Notes: generated from the letters alone by a model not told the origin. DNA of 64,000 nucleotides from Pseudomonas endophytica (GCF_001411475.1 NZ_LLWH01000001.1:148308-212307), one strand, 5' to 3'; counted from the stretch's first letter, positions 26,963 through 36,873 are shown. Made by a program: numbers and translations.

Positions 26963-29275
26963 TTAAGCGGCTTTGATACGCAACTGACGCGCTGCTGCCA
27001 CCATGTTGATTAACGCGGCTTCTGTTTCAGCCCAAGCGCGGGTTTTGAGGCCGCAATCGGGGTTCACCCACAAACGCTCAGCCGGGATCCGTTTGGCTGC
27101 TTTATTCAGCAATTTCACCATCTGTGCGGTGTCCGGTACCCGTGGTGAGTGAATGTCGTACACGCCCGGACCAATGTCATTGGGGTAATCGAACGCTTTA
27201 AACGCCTCCAGCAGTTCCATGTCCGAACGCGAGGTTTCGATGGTGATAACGTCAGCGTCCATCTCGGCAATCGACTTGATCACATCATTGAACTCGCTGT
27301 AGCACATGTGGGTGTGGATCTGAGTTTCATCCCTCACGCCAGAAGCGCACAGACGGAACGCTTCTACCGCCCAGTCCAGGTATTCCTGCCAGTGCGCACG
27401 GCGCAGCGGCAAGCCCTCACGAAACGCCGCTTCGTCAATTTGTACGATCTTGATGCCCGCGCTTTCCAAGTCGACGACTTCATCACGGATGGCCAGCGCC
27501 AGTTGCTGCGCCTGCACTTTGCGCGAGACGTCTTCGCGGGGGAATGACCACATCAGCATGGTCACCGGACCGGTCAACATGCCCTTCATGATTTTCTCGG
27601 TCAGGCCCTGCGCGTATTTAATCCACTCAACCGTCATGGCGGCTGGGCGGCTCAAGTCACCGAAGATAATCGCCGGTTTGACGCAGCGCGAACCGTAGCT
27701 CTGTACCCAGCCGTATTGGGTGAAGACGTAGCCGTCCAACTGCTCGGCAAAGTACTCAACCATGTCATTACGCTCAGCTTCACCGTGTACCAGCACGTCC
27801 AGCCCCAGACGTTCCTGTACCTCTACCGCGTTACGGATCTCGCTGTGCATCGCGTCGGTGTAGTCGCTGGCCGACAATTTGCCCTGTTTGTACGACTGAC
27901 GCGCCAGACGGATCGACGCGGTCTGCGGGAAAGAGCCAATGGTGGTGGTCGGGAACGCGGGCAAGTTCAAACGCTCACGTTGGCGTTCAATACGGGTTGC
28001 GAACGGTGATTGACGCTGGCTGTCAGCCTCGCTAATCGCTTCAATACGGGCCTGAACCGCAGCCTTGTGGATACGTGGCGAGTTGGCGCGACTGGCTTGA
28101 ATCTCGCGGCTTTCGGCGAATGCTTGCTGCACCTTGGCGGCGTCTGGGATGTTCAGCGCATCGCGTAATACGGTAATTTCGCCACACTTTTGCTTGGCAA
28201 ACGCCAACCAGCTTTTCAGCTCGGTATCCAATTTGGTTTCACGGTCCAGATCAACCGGGGTATGCAGCAACGAGCAAGACCCCGCTACCCACAGGTTGTC
28301 TGCAAAGCGCTCTTGAGCCGCTTGCAGTTGCGCCAGCGCATTTTCGAGATCGCAGCGCCACACATTACGGCCGTTTACCAAACCCAGAGAGAGCACTTTG
28401 TAGGTCGGCAGGCGGTCTAGAATTGCTTGCAGTTGGTCGGGAGCGCGCACTAAGTCCACGTGCAAACCATCAACCGGCAGGCTGACCGCCAGCCCCAGAT
28501 TGTCTTCCAAGCCACTGAAGTAAGTAGCGATCAGCTTCTTTAGCGGCGAGTACTGAAGAATGTGATAAGCGCGTTCGAATGCATTTTTCCACGCTGGCGG
28601 CAGGTCCAGCGACAGGATCGGTTCGTCGATTTGCACCCACTCCACACCCTGCTCAGCCAGTCGTGAAAGGATTTGGGCATAAACCGGCAGCAGGTTTTCC
28701 AGCAGGTCGAGCTTGTCGAATGCCTGGCCTTTGGCTTTGCCCAGCCACAAGTAGGTCAGCGGGCCGATAATCACAGGCTTGACCTTGTGGCCCAGCGCCA
28801 GCGCCTCAGCGGTCTCTTCGAACAGTTGGTGCCAGCTCAGTTCAAAACGCTGATCAAGGCTGAATTCCGGGACCAGATAATGGTAATTGGTGTCGAACCA
28901 CTTGGTCAGTTCTTGAGCATGCTGAGCCTGGCTGTGCTCACCCCCGCAGCAATGGGTCGTAGCGCCGCGGGCCATGCCGAACAGGGTGTTCAGGGTTGGT
29001 CGGCCTTGGCCATCAAGAGTGCTGGCAAAACGCTCAGGCACAACACCCAAGGTCAGGGAGTGAGTCAACACTTGGTCGTACCACGCGAAGTCGCCGACGG
29101 GGAGCAAATCGAGGCCCGCCTCTTTTTGCAGTTGCCAATGTTTGGCCCGCAACTCACGACCTGTCGCGTGCAACGCGGTCTGGTCGCTATCGCCTTTCCA
29201 ATACGCTTCAAGTGCTTTTTTTAGCTCGCGGTCCGCACCGATGCGTGGGAAACCAAGATTGTGGGCCAGGGCCAT
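26963..29275 (-). CDS. metE: Cobalamin-independent methionine synthase
   Basis: This 770-residue enzyme transfers a methyl group from methyl-tetrahydropteroyl-triglutamate to homocysteine. The two-barrel architecture is intact: the N-terminal NLGFPRIG start and, in the C-terminal half, the zinc-site segments [11 protein letters not shown] (His and Cys) and [11 protein letters not shown] (Cys), with the conserved Glu in [12 protein letters not shown]. The start at 29275 has an AAGGAATG ribosome site; a longer frame lacks conserved sequence. It is divergent from metR, the usual arrangement of this activator-target pair. Confidence 0.97.
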   Translation of the reverse strand: MALAHNLGFPRIGADRELKKALEAYWKGDSDQTALHATGRELRAKHWQLQKEAGLDLLPVGDFAWYDQVLTHSLTLGVVPERFASTLDGQGRPTLNTLFGMARGATTHCCGGEHSQAQHAQELTKWFDTNYHYLVPEFSLDQRFELSWHQLFEETAEALALGHKVKPVIIGPLTYLWLGKAKGQAFDKLDLLENLLPVYAQILSRLAEQGVEWVQIDEPILSLDLPPAWKNAFERAYHILQYSPLKKLIATYFSGLEDNLGLAVSLPVDGLHVDLVRAPDQLQAILDRLPTYKVLSLGLVNGRNVWRCDLENALAQLQAAQERFADNLWVAGSCSLLHTPVDLDRETKLDTELKSWLAFAKQKCGEITVLRDALNIPDAAKVQQAFAESREIQASRANSPRIHKAAVQARIEAISEADSQRQSPFATRIERQRERLNLPAFPTTTIGSFPQTASIRLARQSYKQGKLSASDYTDAMHSEIRNAVEVQERLGLDVLVHGEAERNDMVEYFAEQLDGYVFTQYGWVQSYGSRCVKPAIIFGDLSRPAAMTVEWIKYAQGLTEKIMKGMLTGPVTMLMWSFPREDVSRKVQAQQLALAIRDEVVDLESAGIKIVQIDEAAFREGLPLRRAHWQEYLDWAVEAFRLCASGVRDETQIHTHMCYSEFNDVIKSIAEMDADVITIETSRSDMELLEAFKAFDYPNDIGPGVYDIHSPRVPDTAQMVKLLNKAAKRIPAERLWVNPDCGLKTRAWAETEAALINMVAAARQLRIKAA

Positions 29276-29328
29276 AACGACATTCCTTCGTGTAAGTAAT
29301 GGCAACATTATCGACAGCCACGACAACA

Positions 29329-29341
29329 TGAGACAAACTCA
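29329..29341. promoter_or_regulatory. Candidate MetR box
   Basis: TGAG-ACAAA-CTCA in the metE-metR gap is a 4-5-4 inverted repeat close to the MetR consensus TGAA-N5-TTCA. It could serve both divergent promoters. Confidence 0.45.
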
Positions 29342-29382
29342 ACGTTTTCGTGTTGATCACAAATTTTATTCATGGAGCCATC

Positions 29383-30300
29383 GTGCTGGAAATTCGTCAC
29401 CTCAAAACCCTGCATGCCTTGCGCGAGTCCGACAGCTTGGTCGAAGCGGCCGAGCGTTTGCACCTGACTCAATCGGCGTTGTCACACCAGTTCAAAGAGT
29501 TGGAAGAGCGCATGGGCATGCCGCTCTTCGTGCGTAAAACCAAGCCGGTGCGTTTCACCAGCGGGGGGTTGCGCCTGCTACAACTGGCTGACGCGACGCT
29601 GCCTTTACTGCGCGCTGCCGAGCGCGACATCGCGCGCTTGGTGGGCGGCACCGCAGGGCGCTTACACATGGCGATTGAATGCCACAGTTGTTTCCAGTGG
29701 CTGATGCCCACCATTGACCAGTTTCGCGATGCGTGGCCCGAAGTTGAGCTCGACTTAGCGTCGGGCTTCGCGTTCGCGCCCTTACCTGCGTTGGCGCGGG
29801 GTGATCTGGACTTAGTCGTAACCTCCGACCCGCAAGAAATTGCCGGTCTGACCTACGTACCGCTGTTTACCTACGAAGCCATGTTGGCCGTGGCCAAACA
29901 ACATCCGTTAGCCTCTAAGCCGTTTATCGTGCCGGAAGACTTGAGCACGGAAGTGTTGATTACCTACCCGGTAGAACGCGACCGACTCGACATCTTCACC
30001 CGCTTTCTAGAGCCTGCCGACGTCGAACCCGCGCAAGTGCGCACCTCGGAGTTGACGGTGATGATGATGCAACTGGTGGCCAGTGGCCGAGGTGTGTGCG
30101 GAATGCCGCATTGGGCGCTGCATGAGTACAGCTCACGCGGATACGTGCAGGCCAAGCGTCTGGGAGAGAAAGGCTTGTTCGCCACCCTGTATGCCGCAGT
30201 GCGTACCGACATGTTGGACGCGCCTTACATGCGCGACTTCTTGCTGACCGCAAAAGATACGTCGTTCTCGACGCTGGACGGGGTTAGCGCGGTTAGATAA
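29383..30300 (+). CDS. metR: LysR-type activator of methionine biosynthesis
   Basis: This 305-residue LysR regulator uses a GTG start at 29383, chosen because a GGAG site lies seven bases before it and because LEIRHLKTLHALRES is the classic LysR N-terminus. The helix-turn-helix runs to about residue 60 (LTQSALSHQFKELEERMG). The effector domain has the family's ECHSCFQWLMP segment. MetR responds to homocysteine and activates metE. It is divergent from metE by 107 bases. Confidence 0.94.
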   Translation: MLEIRHLKTLHALRESDSLVEAAERLHLTQSALSHQFKELEERMGMPLFVRKTKPVRFTSGGLRLLQLADATLPLLRAAERDIARLVGGTAGRLHMAIECHSCFQWLMPTIDQFRDAWPEVELDLASGFAFAPLPALARGDLDLVVTSDPQEIAGLTYVPLFTYEAMLAVAKQHPLASKPFIVPEDLSTEVLITYPVERDRLDIFTRFLEPADVEPAQVRTSELTVMMMQLVASGRGVCGMPHWALHEYSSRGYVQAKRLGEKGLFATLYAAVRTDMLDAPYMRDFLLTAKDTSFSTLDGVSAVR

Positions 30301-30323
30301 CGCGCACGTTTGTGTGGCCGCTG

Positions 30324-30824
30324 TTAAGTGACCAAACGCCGCATATGCACCCGGTCGAAATACGCTTCGCCCACCCGAATCGCGCTGTCTTCAAGACCCG
30401 ACTGTTCAAACCCGCAGCGCTTGTATAACGCCAGCGCTGCGCGGCTATTCGCACTGACGGTCAACTCAATCACCTTGATAACAGGCTCTTGCTCAGCCAA
30501 AGACACGACTGCCTGAACCAATTGCTCACCCAACCTTCGCCCGCGAAAGGCTTGAGACACGTACAGGCCAAACAAGGTGGCTTTGTGCTGGGCATCCTCC
30601 CACGGTTCAAACGCCAGCCCAATAAGCCCCGCCAACTGCGAATCGACAAAGGCACCGAACACGGTGCATAACTCGTCATCAAGCTGCCCTTCCCACCAGC
30701 TCAGCGGTAATTTCTCACGGTTAACGATGCTGGAAACAAAGGCTTCCGGGTGCAGCGAATACGCCTCCAGCATCAACTGGCGATAAGCCTTAGCGTGGAA
30801 AGGTTCAAGCAGTTCTATAGCCAT
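30324..30824 (-). CDS. GNAT-family N-acetyltransferase
   Basis: This acetyltransferase has 166 residues from ATG 30824; a TTG at 30854 overlapping the Nudix stop would add ten residues and cannot be excluded. The GNAT acetyl-CoA loop is seen in AFRGRRLGEQLVQAV (about 96-110) and the following ELTVSANSRAALALYKRCGFE. The substrate is unknown. It follows the Nudix gene closely, and the two are probably co-transcribed. Confidence 0.8.
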   Translation of the reverse strand: MAIELLEPFHAKAYRQLMLEAYSLHPEAFVSSIVNREKLPLSWWEGQLDDELCTVFGAFVDSQLAGLIGLAFEPWEDAQHKATLFGLYVSQAFRGRRLGEQLVQAVVSLAEQEPVIKVIELTVSANSRAALALYKRCGFEQSGLEDSAIRVGEAYFDRVHMRRLVT

Positions 30825-30850
30825 TACAGGGTCCAAATCATACGACGAGG

Positions 30851-31261
30851 TCAAACGGTAACCAGCGATTGGCGATAAAACGGCAGGATCAGATCACGTG
30901 TCAAGGGCGCTAAAACTAGATCGCCGTCACCTGCGGGATCAATCCAGCGCACTTCTTCAATCTCGGCAGCCGGGTTGACCGGCTCGTCGACAGTCACCTG
31001 ATACAACTCGGCTTCTACAACCCATCCCGGCTCGTTGACCGCAGGCGCCGAGAAGTGACCAAGGTACACGGCGTCAGACGGTTCAATCTCCAACCCGAGT
31101 TCTTCATGAAGCTCACGGGCCAACGCCTCGACGGGCTGCTCGCCTGCATCAATCTTGCCGCCCGGCTGCATGAACGCCTGTGTGCCGCGCTTGCGCACGA
31201 GCAGCGTTTGGCCGTCTGGCCCGAGTAATAAAGCAGCGGCGATACGAATGTTATTGGGCAT
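30851..31261 (-). CDS. Nudix hydrolase
   Basis: This 136-residue protein has a complete Nudix box: GGKIDAGEQPVEALARELHEELGL at about residues 35-58 contains the G-x5-E-x7-REL-x-EE-x-G-L pattern that binds Mg2+ and the diphosphate. It hydrolyses a nucleoside diphosphate linked to another group; the exact substrate is not readable. The ATG at 31261 gives the canonical beginning PNNIRIAAALLL. The first gene of a two-gene unit with the GNAT protein. Confidence 0.85.
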   Translation of the reverse strand: MPNNIRIAAALLLGPDGQTLLVRKRGTQAFMQPGGKIDAGEQPVEALARELHEELGLEIEPSDAVYLGHFSAPAVNEPGWVVEAELYQVTVDEPVNPAAEIEEVRWIDPAGDGDLVLAPLTRDLILPFYRQSLVTV

Positions 31262-31483
31262 AAATAAGTTGGCCTTGGACACAAAGGCGGCAAGGATCAC
31301 ATGACTTGCAGCTCATCACAAACACTGTGGCGCGGGTAGATAGTTGGAGTCTTTGGTCACGCCTTATGAGAAGCCCTAACTCATAACTCAAGGTTGGCAC
31401 CAGAGCCCTTAGTCCTTGTCCGGGCTTTGCCGACAAGCGCAGAATGCCCTACCGACCTGAGCGTCAAATTCAAGGAAAACCGT

Positions 31484-33103
31484 ATGAGCCTGTCCTTACT
31501 AAGCCGTTACGCCTTCTTTGCCATCTGCGTCATTTTCACTCTCGCCAGCCTCCCTTTTCTACATCACGAGTGGTTGTGGCCCTTCACTGCTGTGACGTTA
31601 GTTCTAAGCCTGCTGGGTATTTTCGACTTGCTGCAAAGCCCGCACGCGGTACGGCGTAACTACCCGATTCTGGGCAATATTCGTTATTTGGTTGAGGCCA
31701 TTCGCCCGGAAATCCGCCAGTACTTGTTGGAGTCCGACAGTGACGCGCTGCCCTTTTCACGCGCGCAACGCTCGCTGGTGTATTCACGGGCCAAGAATGA
31801 AACAGCCGACAAACCGTTTGGCACGCTGATTGATGTGTACCAACCTGGCTTTGAGTTCATTGGCCACTCCATGCGCCCGGCGCCGCTGACAGCCCCCAAC
31901 AGTTTTCGTATCACCATTGGCGGCCCGCAATGCACGCAGCCGTACTCCGCCTCCATTTTTAATATCTCGGCCATGAGTTTTGGATCGCTGAGCGCCAATG
32001 CGATTCGCGCCCTTAATCAGGGCGCTAAGCTCGGTAACTTTGCCCATGACACGGGTGAAGGCAGCATCAGTGCATATCACCGCGAGAACGGCGGCGATCT
32101 GACGTGGGAATTGGGCAGCGGCTACTTTGGCTGTCGCACCTCCGATGGCCGTTTCGACCCAGAGCGTTTTGCTGCCCAGGCGCGTACACCACAAGTCCGA
32201 ATGATCGAAATCAAAATGAGCCAAGGTGCCAAGCCGGGTCATGGCGGGATTTTGCCCAAGCATAAAGTCACCCCGGAAATTGCCGAAACCCGTGGCGTGC
32301 CGTTGGGCGAAGACTGCGTTTCACCGTCACGCCACAGTGCCTTCTCAACGCCCATCGAACTGATGCACTTCATCGCGCAGCTGCGTGAGTTATCCGGTGG
32401 CAAACCGGTTGGCTTCAAGTTCTGTCTGGGCCACCCTTGGGAGTTCATGGGGATCTGCAAAGCCATGCTTGAAACCGGCATCCTCCCCGACTTCATCGTG
32501 ATTGACGGCAAGGAAGGCGGCACCGGCGCAGCACCTGTTGAGTTCACCGATCACATCGGCGTGCCGATGCGCGAAGGCTTGTTGTTTGTCCACAACACCT
32601 TGGTGGGCCTGAATTTGCGGGACAAAATCAAGCTCGGCGCCAGCGGCAAGATCGTCAGTGCTTTTGACATTGCCAGCGTGCTAGCTATCGGCGCGGACTG
32701 GGCAAACTCCGCCCGCGGCTTTATGTTTGCCATCGGCTGTATTCAGTCGCAGAGCTGCCACACCAACAAGTGCCCGACCGGTGTCGCGACCCAAGACCCA
32801 TTGCGCCAGCGCGCTTTGGTAGTGCCTGACAAAGCTCAGCGAGTGTTCCAATTCCATCGCAATACGCTTAAGGCGCTGGCCGAAATGCTAGCCGCGGCAG
32901 GTCTGGAACATCCGGCAGAACTCACGGCCAAGCACTTGGTTCGGCGCATGTCAGCGACTGAAATCAAGCTGTTCTCGCAGTTGCACGTATTCCTCAAGCC
33001 CGGTGAGCTGCTCACAGGTGAGGTCAATGGCGAGTTCTATTCGCGCATGTGGCAAATGGCCCGTGCCGACAGCTTTGAACCCAATGAGATCAAAGCGGCG
33101 TAA
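31484..33103 (+). CDS. Membrane-anchored FMN-binding glutamate-synthase-like protein
   Basis: This 539-residue protein has one or two hydrophobic segments at residues 8-50, then the FMN/Fe-S alpha-barrel of glutamate synthase large subunits. Recognisable parts are GEGSISAYHRENGG, MSQGAKPGHGGILP, IDGKEGGTGAAP and the cysteine pattern SCHTNKCPTGVATQ for the Fe-S cluster. The N-terminal glutaminase and C-terminal domains of GltB are absent, so it cannot use glutamine in the usual way. Its natural reaction is unknown; annotated relatives are called GltB2/YerD-like. The ATG at 31484 has an AAGGA ribosome site. Confidence 0.82.
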   Translation: MSLSLLSRYAFFAICVIFTLASLPFLHHEWLWPFTAVTLVLSLLGIFDLLQSPHAVRRNYPILGNIRYLVEAIRPEIRQYLLESDSDALPFSRAQRSLVYSRAKNETADKPFGTLIDVYQPGFEFIGHSMRPAPLTAPNSFRITIGGPQCTQPYSASIFNISAMSFGSLSANAIRALNQGAKLGNFAHDTGEGSISAYHRENGGDLTWELGSGYFGCRTSDGRFDPERFAAQARTPQVRMIEIKMSQGAKPGHGGILPKHKVTPEIAETRGVPLGEDCVSPSRHSAFSTPIELMHFIAQLRELSGGKPVGFKFCLGHPWEFMGICKAMLETGILPDFIVIDGKEGGTGAAPVEFTDHIGVPMREGLLFVHNTLVGLNLRDKIKLGASGKIVSAFDIASVLAIGADWANSARGFMFAIGCIQSQSCHTNKCPTGVATQDPLRQRALVVPDKAQRVFQFHRNTLKALAEMLAAAGLEHPAELTAKHLVRRMSATEIKLFSQLHVFLKPGELLTGEVNGEFYSRMWQMARADSFEPNEIKAA

Positions 33104-33162
33104 CAAATAGAGACATTCGGCACTACCCGATCTTTGCAATTGCCCCTCAATACCCTCACCCT

Positions 33163-33186
33163 GCGGGCCGTCGATAGATGGCCCGC
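33163..33186 (+). terminator. Weak hairpin after the GltB-like gene
   Basis: GCGGGCC and GGCCCGC pair across a ten-base loop, followed only by ACGTTT. It may be a terminator for the upstream gene. Confidence 0.4.
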
Positions 33187-33243
33187 ACGTTTAGACTGCG
33201 CCCACTAACATTCATTAAACCTCTGTGTTGAGTACTTGTTGTC

Positions 33244-34359
33244 ATGCTTAACGGTCGCGATCTGCGCGTCGACTTCTTTCGAGGTCTGGCGTTGATCTTT
33301 ATTTTCTGGGACCACATCCCGCACAACCCGCTAGCAGCACTGACCGTGCGTAATTTCGGTTTCAGTGATGCAGCCGAAATTTTTGTATTTTTGGCCGGTT
33401 ATGCCGCCGTGCTGGCCTACGGCAAGATCGCCCGGCGCGATGGTTTTATGATCGCCAGCATCAAAATCTGGCGCCGTGCCTGGGTGCTGTATGTCGTGCA
33501 TATCTTTTTGCTCGCCGTGCTGATGGGCATTGTGTTCTACGCCAACAGTCACGTTGAAACCCGAGATCTGGTGCAAGACATGGGTTTGCAATACTTCTTG
33601 AGCAACCCGCAACAAGCACTGACTGACGAGTTATTGCTGCGCTTCAAACCCAACCTGATGGACCCGCTGCCGCTCTACATCGTGTTGCTGATGGGTTTAC
33701 CGCTGGTGCTGCCGATGCTGCTGCGCAAAGCGCGCTACGTGGTGGCTGTGTCACTGGCGCTGTATTTAATGGCGCCGTACTGGAATCTGGCGTCGCAAGA
33801 AGGCGGCGTCTGGTTTTTCAACCCGGTGGCTTGGCAGTTCCTGTTTATCCTCGGCGGCGCACTGGCGCTGCACAGCCAAGCTAACCCGGCTATCAACCCT
33901 CGGCCTCTAAACCGTCAACCGTTGTTCTTGGGTGCTGTGGTGTATCTGTTAGTGACCGGCCTAGTGGCGGTGTCTTGGAAATGGCCGCCACTGCACGATG
34001 CCCTTATCCCGCAAGCGCTGGGTGAGCAGATATACCCGATCAGCAAGACCAACCTGTCGCCGCTGCGCTTGCTGCACTTTTTGGCCCTGGTGTACGTGGT
34101 TGCCAAACTCGTTCCACACAGCCAGTGGCTAAACCAGTGGGTTGCCCAGCAGTTGTGCCGAATGGGCCGTTACTCGCTGGAGGTGTTTTGCTTGGGTGTC
34201 ATTCTTGCCCCGCTGGCAGACATGCTCAACGCATTGGGGGACGATGCGTGGCCAGTCCAAGTGTTCAGTGCGGTGTCAGGCGTAGGCGTCATGGCGCTGC
34301 TGGCCCTATGGTTGGACTGGAACAAACGATTGGGGCTACCGCCTTCAGCCATGAAGTAG
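33244..34359 (+). CDS. OpgC-family membrane protein
   Basis: This 371-residue polytopic inner-membrane protein has about ten hydrophobic helices. The N-terminus GRDLRVDFFRGLALIFIFWD matches the OpgC family, related to acyltransferase-3 proteins that succinylate periplasmic glucans. The family's LR.DF.RG arginine and aspartate are present. No opgG/opgH genes are near, so the acceptor is uncertain. No convincing ribosome site is seen before the ATG at 33244. Confidence 0.8.
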   Translation: MLNGRDLRVDFFRGLALIFIFWDHIPHNPLAALTVRNFGFSDAAEIFVFLAGYAAVLAYGKIARRDGFMIASIKIWRRAWVLYVVHIFLLAVLMGIVFYANSHVETRDLVQDMGLQYFLSNPQQALTDELLLRFKPNLMDPLPLYIVLLMGLPLVLPMLLRKARYVVAVSLALYLMAPYWNLASQEGGVWFFNPVAWQFLFILGGALALHSQANPAINPRPLNRQPLFLGAVVYLLVTGLVAVSWKWPPLHDALIPQALGEQIYPISKTNLSPLRLLHFLALVYVVAKLVPHSQWLNQWVAQQLCRMGRYSLEVFCLGVILAPLADMLNALGDDAWPVQVFSAVSGVGVMALLALWLDWNKRLGLPPSAMK

Positions 34360-34379
34360 CACGATCAGTCCTTTGAAGA

Positions 34380-34394
34380 TGAGAACCATTACCG
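34380..34394 (+). promoter_or_regulatory. Candidate Fur box
   Basis: TGAGAACCATTACCG fits the 7-1-7 Fur pattern TGATAAT-n-ATTATCA at about ten of 14 positions. It precedes the YqjI/YqjH-like pair. Confidence 0.45.
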
Positions 34395-34417
34395 TTCGTC
34401 AATTCTATTTGCGCGTT

Positions 34418-34435
34418 CTTAAGATATATCTTAAG
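34418..34435. promoter_or_regulatory. Perfect 18-bp palindrome, candidate operator of the PadR regulator
   Basis: CTTAAGATATATCTTAAG, centred 40 bases before the regulator start, is a perfect palindrome. PadR-type repressors commonly act on such AT-rich sites at their own promoter. Confidence 0.6.
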
Positions 34436-34466
34436 TTACTTCGCACAAACACAGAGGACGAAGACA

Positions 34467-35042
34467 ATGAGAGAGCATCACCATCCCCCCCGTGACCACA
34501 GTGTGGGTCAAGACGGCTTTGAGAAACGTGCCGGGCAACGCGGCGGGCGCGGCCCACGCGTATTTGCCCCCGGCGATCTGAAATTACTGCTGCTGGCCCT
34601 GATTGCCGAGCAGCCTTGCCACGGCTATGACCTGATCCGCCAGATTGAAGGCATGTTCGATGGCGCTTACAGCCCGAGCCCAGGCGTGATCTACCCGACC
34701 CTGACTTTTCTTGAAGAAAGCGAGCTGATTGAAGGCGACGCCGCGGGCGGTAAAAAACGCTACAACGTGACTGAAGTCGGTCGCCAGTCATTGCTTGATC
34801 AAGCCATCGCCCTGGACGGCGTGCGGATGCGTATTGATGTCAGCAAGCGCTCGTTGCGCGGCCATGATCGCCCTGCCGAAATTCACGAGGCCGTGCACAA
34901 CTTGCGCCACGCCTTGCAAATGCACCACGGACGCTGGAACCCGACTGAGATTGCTCGGGTACGGGACCTGCTCAATAACACCGCCAAAGCCATCGTCGAT
35001 GGACCTGTCACTGCCCAGTCTGCGCAGGAGAACGCTGAATGA
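34467..35042 (+). CDS. PadR-family regulator, YqjI-like
   Basis: This 191-residue repressor has a PadR winged helix at about residues 37-110 with the motif SPSPGVIYPTLTFLEES, very like E. coli YqjI, then a helical dimerisation tail. The N-terminus is short and His-rich (HHHPPRDH), as in YqjI, where it binds nickel or iron; the metal role here is inference. It is four bases overlapped with a siderophore-interacting reductase gene, the same pair as YqjI-YqjH. A palindrome and Fur-like site lie upstream. The ATG follows GAGGACGA. Confidence 0.82.
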   Translation: MREHHHPPRDHSVGQDGFEKRAGQRGGRGPRVFAPGDLKLLLLALIAEQPCHGYDLIRQIEGMFDGAYSPSPGVIYPTLTFLEESELIEGDAAGGKKRYNVTEVGRQSLLDQAIALDGVRMRIDVSKRSLRGHDRPAEIHEAVHNLRHALQMHHGRWNPTEIARVRDLLNNTAKAIVDGPVTAQSAQENAE

Positions 35043-35824
35043 ATACTGCTAACCCGCTTACCATTCATCGCGTCATGCATGAAATAAAACGTCGAAAACT
35101 GCAGGTACTGCGCGTGGTCGATTTGACCCCGCGCATGCGCCGCATCACGGTTGGGGGGCCTGAGTTGGCCGGTTTTATCAGCCTAGGCAGCGACGATCAC
35201 GTAAAGCTGTTTTTCCCGCAGACCGCTGAGCAACACACCGCGCTGAATAATCTGGAGCTGAGCGCGGGCGTCAAAAACAAAGTCATGCCGCCCATGCGCG
35301 ACTACACCCCGCGCCGCTATGACCTGAGCACCCACGAGCTGGATCTGGATTTTGTATTACACGGCGACGGCCCTGCCTCTACGTGGGCTGCACAGGTGCA
35401 ACCGGGTCAGCACCTGCACATCGGCGGCCCACGCGGCTCGATGATCGTGCCGGACATTTTTGACAGCTATCTGTTGATCGGCGACGAAACCGCCTTACCA
35501 GCGATTGCCCGCCGCCTAGAAGAACTGCCAGCCAATCGCCGCGCGTTGGTGGTGATTGAAGTTGAAAACGAGCAGGAACAACAGCCGCTGAAAAGCGCAG
35601 CGTCGATTGAAGTCATTTGGGTACACCGCGATGCGCCAGCAGGCAATTTGCTGAGTACCGTTGAAGGGCTGAACATCCCAAGCGGCGAGCTGTATACATG
35701 GGTCGCCACCGAAAGCGCGCTGTCACGCAAAGTGCGCCGCGTCTTGCTCGACACCCACGGCTTGAATGAAGAGTTCGTTAAAGCCGTGGGCTACTGGCGC
35801 TTGGATGACAGCGCAGAAGAGTAA
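35039..35824 (+). CDS. Siderophore-interacting ferric reductase, YqjH/ViuB family
   Basis: This 261-residue flavin-dependent enzyme is of the SIP family and releases iron from siderophores by reduction. The N-terminal FAD domain has RRITVGGPEL and DYTPRRYDL; the NAD(P)H-side domain has GDETALPAIARRLEE and a typical C-terminal VKAVGYWRLD. It is translated from the end of the YqjI-like regulator gene. Cytoplasmic location is expected, as there is no signal. A REP element follows. Confidence 0.9.
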   Translation: MNTANPLTIHRVMHEIKRRKLQVLRVVDLTPRMRRITVGGPELAGFISLGSDDHVKLFFPQTAEQHTALNNLELSAGVKNKVMPPMRDYTPRRYDLSTHELDLDFVLHGDGPASTWAAQVQPGQHLHIGGPRGSMIVPDIFDSYLLIGDETALPAIARRLEELPANRRALVVIEVENEQEQQPLKSAASIEVIWVHRDAPAGNLLSTVEGLNIPSGELYTWVATESALSRKVRRVLLDTHGLNEEFVKAVGYWRLDDSAEE

Positions 35825-35846
35825 GGCCCCTACACGCCCTAAAACG

Positions 35847-35912
35847 CGTAGGAACTGCCGCAGGCTGCGATCTTTTGATTGTTAAAGATCGCAGCCTGCG
35901 GCAGCTCCTACA
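35847..35912. repeat. REP palindrome
   Basis: CGTAGGAACTGCCGCAGGCTGCGATCTTT and its near-complete complement, with TTAAAGATCGCAG in the second arm. It separates the reductase gene from the converging Pr6Pr gene. Confidence 0.85.
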
Positions 35913-35987
35913 GACAACCCACAAAAAGCGGGTTGCGCGGCTTTTGATCTGGCTTTTAAGCGCCCCCTTAAACCGCGCAGGCCAAAG

Positions 35988-36635
35988 TTAGCCGCGACGC
36001 AGGTTGGCTCCACGCCAGCGGTCAATCCCCACCAGCACTAGCGCCACCGCGATAAACCCCGCCAAAACCCCTAAAGCATTCACAAACGTCTGCGCGTACC
36101 CGAGCTTGTTCACGTCAATAAACGGATAGGCGTACATGCCCAGTAGATGCCCACGCAACAAGAAGTAGGCGAAATACACAATCGGGTAAAGCGCCCATAG
36201 CCCAACGTGGCTTAGGCGCAACGTACCTTTGGGCACGTATAACCACCAATACAACGTGAACAACACGGGCATGACATCGTGCAGCAGTTCATTGGACAAC
36301 CATCGCAGCCCCTGTGGTTGCCACAAGTTACGCAACAACAGGCTGTAAGCCACCCCCACCACGATGATGCTCACCGTAATACCGCTCGTGACCCACGGCT
36401 GTAGGAAAAAACGCCTGCCTGTTGAGTCGTGCCTTTTGGCGGCATAGGTGAGTACGGTGGCGGCCAAGGTATTGGTCAGCACGGTAAAAAAGCTGAAGTA
36501 ATTCACCAACCCGCCCAACAGGCTCGCGCCCGATGTCCAGCGGGCGATCAGCACCATGTCCAACTGAATGACCAGCCCGCTCCAGCCGAGTAGGGCCATC
36601 AACGCGAACAGACGGTGTTTGTGCACTGCACTCAT
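35988..36635 (-). CDS. Pr6Pr-family membrane protein
   Basis: This 215-residue protein has six predicted transmembrane helices, as in the Pr6Pr (six-helix) family. Characteristic parts are FSFFTVLTNTLAA after helix 2 and ELLHDVMPVLFTLYWW in the middle, then YPIVYFAYFLLRG. The function of the family is unknown. The start is ATG 36635, seven bases after the VF530-like gene, so the two are probably one transcript. Confidence 0.8.
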   Translation of the reverse strand: MSAVHKHRLFALMALLGWSGLVIQLDMVLIARWTSGASLLGGLVNYFSFFTVLTNTLAATVLTYAAKRHDSTGRRFFLQPWVTSGITVSIIVVGVAYSLLLRNLWQPQGLRWLSNELLHDVMPVLFTLYWWLYVPKGTLRLSHVGLWALYPIVYFAYFLLRGHLLGMYAYPFIDVNKLGYAQTFVNALGVLAGFIAVALVLVGIDRWRGANLRRG

Positions 36636-36642
36636 AGGCGGA

Positions 36643-36873
36643 TCAAATCTCGCGCTTGGTGCGGGCGTATTTTACGTAAAGCTTTTCGACTTTCTCCCGC
36701 GCCCATGGTGTTTTACGCAAAAACGTGAGGCTCGACTTGATGCTCGGATCGCTTTTGAAACAACGAATATCAATGCGTTCGGCCAAGCCTTCCCATTCGT
36801 AATGCGCCACCAGCGCGATAAGAATCTGTTCCAGCGTTACGCCGTGCAAAGGGTTGTTGTTGGGTTCAGTCAT
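36643..36873 (-). CDS. VF530-family small DNA-binding-like protein
   Basis: This 76-residue protein matches the VF530 family, with the pattern [12 protein letters not shown] at the start, the central [24 protein letters not shown], and a basic end. The family was named from a Vibrio fischeri structure and is thought to bind DNA; no defined function is known. It precedes the Pr6Pr gene by seven bases. Confidence 0.85.
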   Translation of the reverse strand: MTEPNNNPLHGVTLEQILIALVAHYEWEGLAERIDIRCFKSDPSIKSSLTFLRKTPWAREKVEKLYVKYARTKREI

